Part shown: positions 62,453-64,000 of the stretch, in pieces
How the letters are laid out: each line of letters opens with the position of its first letter
Numbering within the stretch: position 1 is the first letter of the stretch
NCBI GenBank assembly: GCA_000761475.1
Contig: JQNW01000004.1
Location: 186,001-250,000 of the forward strand
Source: Chromohalobacter israelensis
Lineage (GTDB): Bacteria > Pseudomonadota > Gammaproteobacteria > Pseudomonadales > Halomonadaceae
Direction: 5' to 3'
DNA length: 64,000 nucleotides
The notes under the pieces: model-generated
What the model saw: the letters and a program-made list of their open reading frames with translations, nothing else
What the model was told of the DNA's origin: nothing
Database searches by the model: none
Made by a program: the position numbers and the translations under genes

Positions 62453-62929
62453 TCAGGAGGCGGCGTTGAGTTCGCGGGCGGCCTCGAGCACTTCCTCGAC
62501 ATGGCCCTTGACCTTCACCTTGCGCCATTCACGCGCCAGGTTGCCGTCACGGTCGATCAAGAAGGTGCTGCGCTCGATGCCTAGATGCTCCTTGCCGTAC
62601 AACTTCTTGAGCTTGATGACGTCGAACAGCTGGCACAGGGCTTCGTCCTTGTCGGAAATCAGCTCGAAGTTGAAGCCCTGCTTGGCCTTGAAGTTCTCGT
62701 GGGCGCGCAGGCCGTCCCGCGAGACGCCCAGGATGACGGTGTTGGCGTCGTCGAAGTCGGCCTTGCGATCGCGGAAGTCGCCGCCTTCGGTGGTGCAGCC
62801 CGGCGTACTGTCCTTGGGATAGAAATAGATCACGAGCTGTCGGCCGCGATAGTCGGAAAGCGATACCTGCTGATCGCCGGTGGCCGCGGCCGTGAACTCG
62901 GGAACGGGGTGGCCGATAGTGACGCTCAT
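62453..62929 (-). CDS. bcp: Thiol peroxidase Bcp/PrxQ
   Basis: 158 residues. Peroxidatic Cys45 lies in STPGCTTEGGDF. Residue 50, the resolving cysteine in E. coli Bcp, is glycine here; Cys99 (EALCQLF) is the only other cysteine. It reduces hydroperoxides with thioredoxin-type donors. A near-consensus sigma-70 promoter is 71 bp upstream of the ATG at 62929. Confidence 0.93.
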   Translation of the reverse strand: MSVTIGHPVPEFTAAATGDQQVSLSDYRGRQLVIYFYPKDSTPGCTTEGGDFRDRKADFDDANTVILGVSRDGLRAHENFKAKQGFNFELISDKDEALCQLFDVIKLKKLYGKEHLGIERSTFLIDRDGNLAREWRKVKVKGHVEEVLEAARELNAAS

Positions 62930-62999
62930 GGGAGTCTCCTGGGTCATGAAATGAAGGGCATGAAATGACAGGGTGTCGCCACCCTGGGTCGGTCGCAAG

Positions 63000-63028
63000 A
63001 TTACATGGCAGCCGGACGCGACTGTCAA
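63000..63028 (-). promoter_or_regulatory. bcp promoter
   Basis: On the minus strand a perfect TTGACA (63028-63023), a 17-bp spacer and TGTAAT (63005-63000). Predicted start near 62993, a 64-nt leader. Confidence 0.75.
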
Positions 63029-63200
63029 AGCGCGTGTCTTCTGTACAGGATGAAGCTGGCTGAGTACCATTTAATTCCTATCGACATCATGACAGGACAG
63101 GCCGGTTCGGCGCTTGGCAAGGCCGGTTGGCGATATCCCGTTCTTATCGCCCGCGCATGCCGGTGGCACGCTGGCCCGATTCACAGGAGAGCACCGCAGG

Positions 63201-64000
63201 ATGATCACAGGCAGCATCGTCGCCTTGGCGACACCGATGAAGGCCAGTGGCGAGATCGACTGGGAGGCGCTGCGCCGCCTGGTGGGCTTCCATCTCGACA
63301 ACGGCACCGATGCCATCGTCGCGGCGGGAACCACCGGCGAGCCGACCACCATGTCCTTCGCCGAACACTTCGACGTCATCCGCTGCGTCGTCGAGGAAGT
63401 CGCCGGGCGCATTCCGGTAATTGCCGGCACCGGCGCCAACGCGACCTCGGAGGCCGTCGAGCTGGCGCGCTATGCACGCGAGGTGGGCGCGGACCTGTGT
63501 CTTTCCGTCGCCCCGTACTACAACAAGCCCACGCAGGAAGGGCTCTACCAGCATTTCAAGGCCGTTGCCGAGGGCGGCGGCTTGCCCGTCATCCTGTACA
63601 ACGTGCCGGGTCGCACGTGCTCGGATATCTACAACGAGACCGTGTTCCGGCTCGCCGAGCTCGAGAACATCGTGGGGCTCAAGGATGCCACCGGCAATCT
63701 GGAGCGCGCCGAGGAGCTGGTCGATCGCCTGAAAGGCTCCGATTTCGCCCTGTATTCCGGTGACGATCCCACGGCGTGCGATTTCATGCTGATGGGCGGC
63801 CATGGCGACATTTCGGTATGTGCCAACGTCGCGCCGCGTGCCATGCACGAGCTGTGCGAGGCCGCCGTGGCCGGAGACGGCGAGCGCGCGCATCAGATCA
63901 ACACCCGCCTGATGCCGTTGCATACCGCGCTTGGCGTCGAGGCCAACCCGATCCCCGTGAAGTGGGCGCTGCATCGCATGGGGCTGGCCGAGCAGGGCAT
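63201..64000 (+). CDS. dapA: 4-hydroxy-tetrahydrodipicolinate synthase DapA, partial (C-terminus beyond window)
   Basis: 266 residues visible of about 292. It condenses pyruvate and aspartate semialdehyde in lysine/diaminopimelate synthesis. It shows the start [24 protein letters not shown], the catalytic Tyr in LYNVPGRT and the Schiff-base Lys in [15 protein letters not shown] precedes the ATG at 63201. The right edge cuts the gene near [14 protein letters not shown]. Confidence 0.96.
   Translation, partial: MITGSIVALATPMKASGEIDWEALRRLVGFHLDNGTDAIVAAGTTGEPTTMSFAEHFDVIRCVVEEVAGRIPVIAGTGANATSEAVELARYAREVGADLCLSVAPYYNKPTQEGLYQHFKAVAEGGGLPVILYNVPGRTCSDIYNETVFRLAELENIVGLKDATGNLERAEELVDRLKGSDFALYSGDDPTACDFMLMGGHGDISVCANVAPRAMHELCEAAVAGDGERAHQINTRLMPLHTALGVEANPIPVKWALHRMGLAEQG

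Noticed and set aside
62453-62929. Loss of Cys50 in Bcp considered as an unusual one-cysteine variant
   Set aside because: The TTEGG form of this motif is, as I recall, common in Bcp/PrxQ proteins of Pseudomonas and relatives, so it is not noteworthy.

Overview
The window is a GC-rich, tightly packed stretch of a gammaproteobacterial chromosome. Gene content and order (rsmB-fmt-def; dprA-tsaC-hemF-aroE; isc-ndk-rlmN-pilF-rodZ-ispG-hisS-yfgM-bamB-der; queA-tgt-yajC-secDF) point to the Oceanospirillales. A Halomonadaceae, Chromohalobacter-like, origin is my best guess; this is inferred from gene order and protein resemblance, with no database search. Almost every long open frame antisense to these genes is a GC-rich shadow and is omitted.

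Layout. 1-10.5 kb, minus strand: a conserved unknown gene (cut by the window edge), a TraB-family membrane protein, the Na+/Ser-Thr symporter SstT, the K+ uptake pair TrkH/TrkA, dodecin, nicotinamidase, then rsmB-fmt-def. 10.7-15.2 kb, plus: an exported protein that seems to be a LysM-less form of the dprA-linked LysM protein, then dprA, tsaC, hemF, aroE. 15.2-18.7 kb: an M48 lipoprotein protease (minus), a DUF815 ATPase and a degenerate HPt/REC/REC/GGDEF protein (plus). 18.7-31.2 kb, minus: der; the bamB-yfgM-hisS-ispG-rodZ-pilF-rlmN-ndk block; a reduced isc operon (iscR-iscS-iscA, with no iscU, hscBA or fdx); trmJ. At 31.4 kb comes suhB, whose product has lost most inositol-phosphatase metal ligands.

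32.3-42.4 kb is the most accessory-looking part: seven same-strand genes (guanidinobutyrase-type ureohydrolase, YjiH-type transporter, ketoarginine-decarboxylase-type ThDP enzyme, NCS1 permease, DavA-like amidase, metallo-beta-lactamase-fold hydrolase, aminoaldehyde dehydrogenase) with a divergent sigma-54 activator. Together they look like a catabolic funnel for arginine-derived guanidino compounds ending in GABA and urea. The divergent region holds a sigma-54 -24/-12 element in front of the operon and a perfect 12-bp inverted repeat placed like an enhancer.

42.5-48.2 kb: secF-secD-yajC-tgt-queA (minus) and a tRNA-Leu(CAA) with back-to-back promoters. 48.2-48.5 kb is AT-richer non-coding DNA that may be the scar of an element once integrated at the tRNA. 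48.5-64 kb: a membrane PQQ dehydrogenase, a stand-alone EAL phosphodiesterase, a MliC-like lipoprotein, a LysE exporter, an AidB-like acyl-CoA dehydrogenase, a Nudix hydrolase, glutathione peroxidase, a small unknown, fabV, a DUF2959 lipoprotein, a GlxA/AraC regulator, BepA, TusA, a PerM-family protein, Bcp/PrxQ, and the start of dapA (cut by the right edge).

No CRISPR array, intact prophage, insertion sequence or defence locus was seen. The most unusual items are the degenerate SuhB, the isc operon without scaffold or chaperones (with a short IscS tail), the six-copy 7-bp tandem repeat inside the trmJ/suhB divergent promoter region, and the sigma-54-controlled guanidino cluster.
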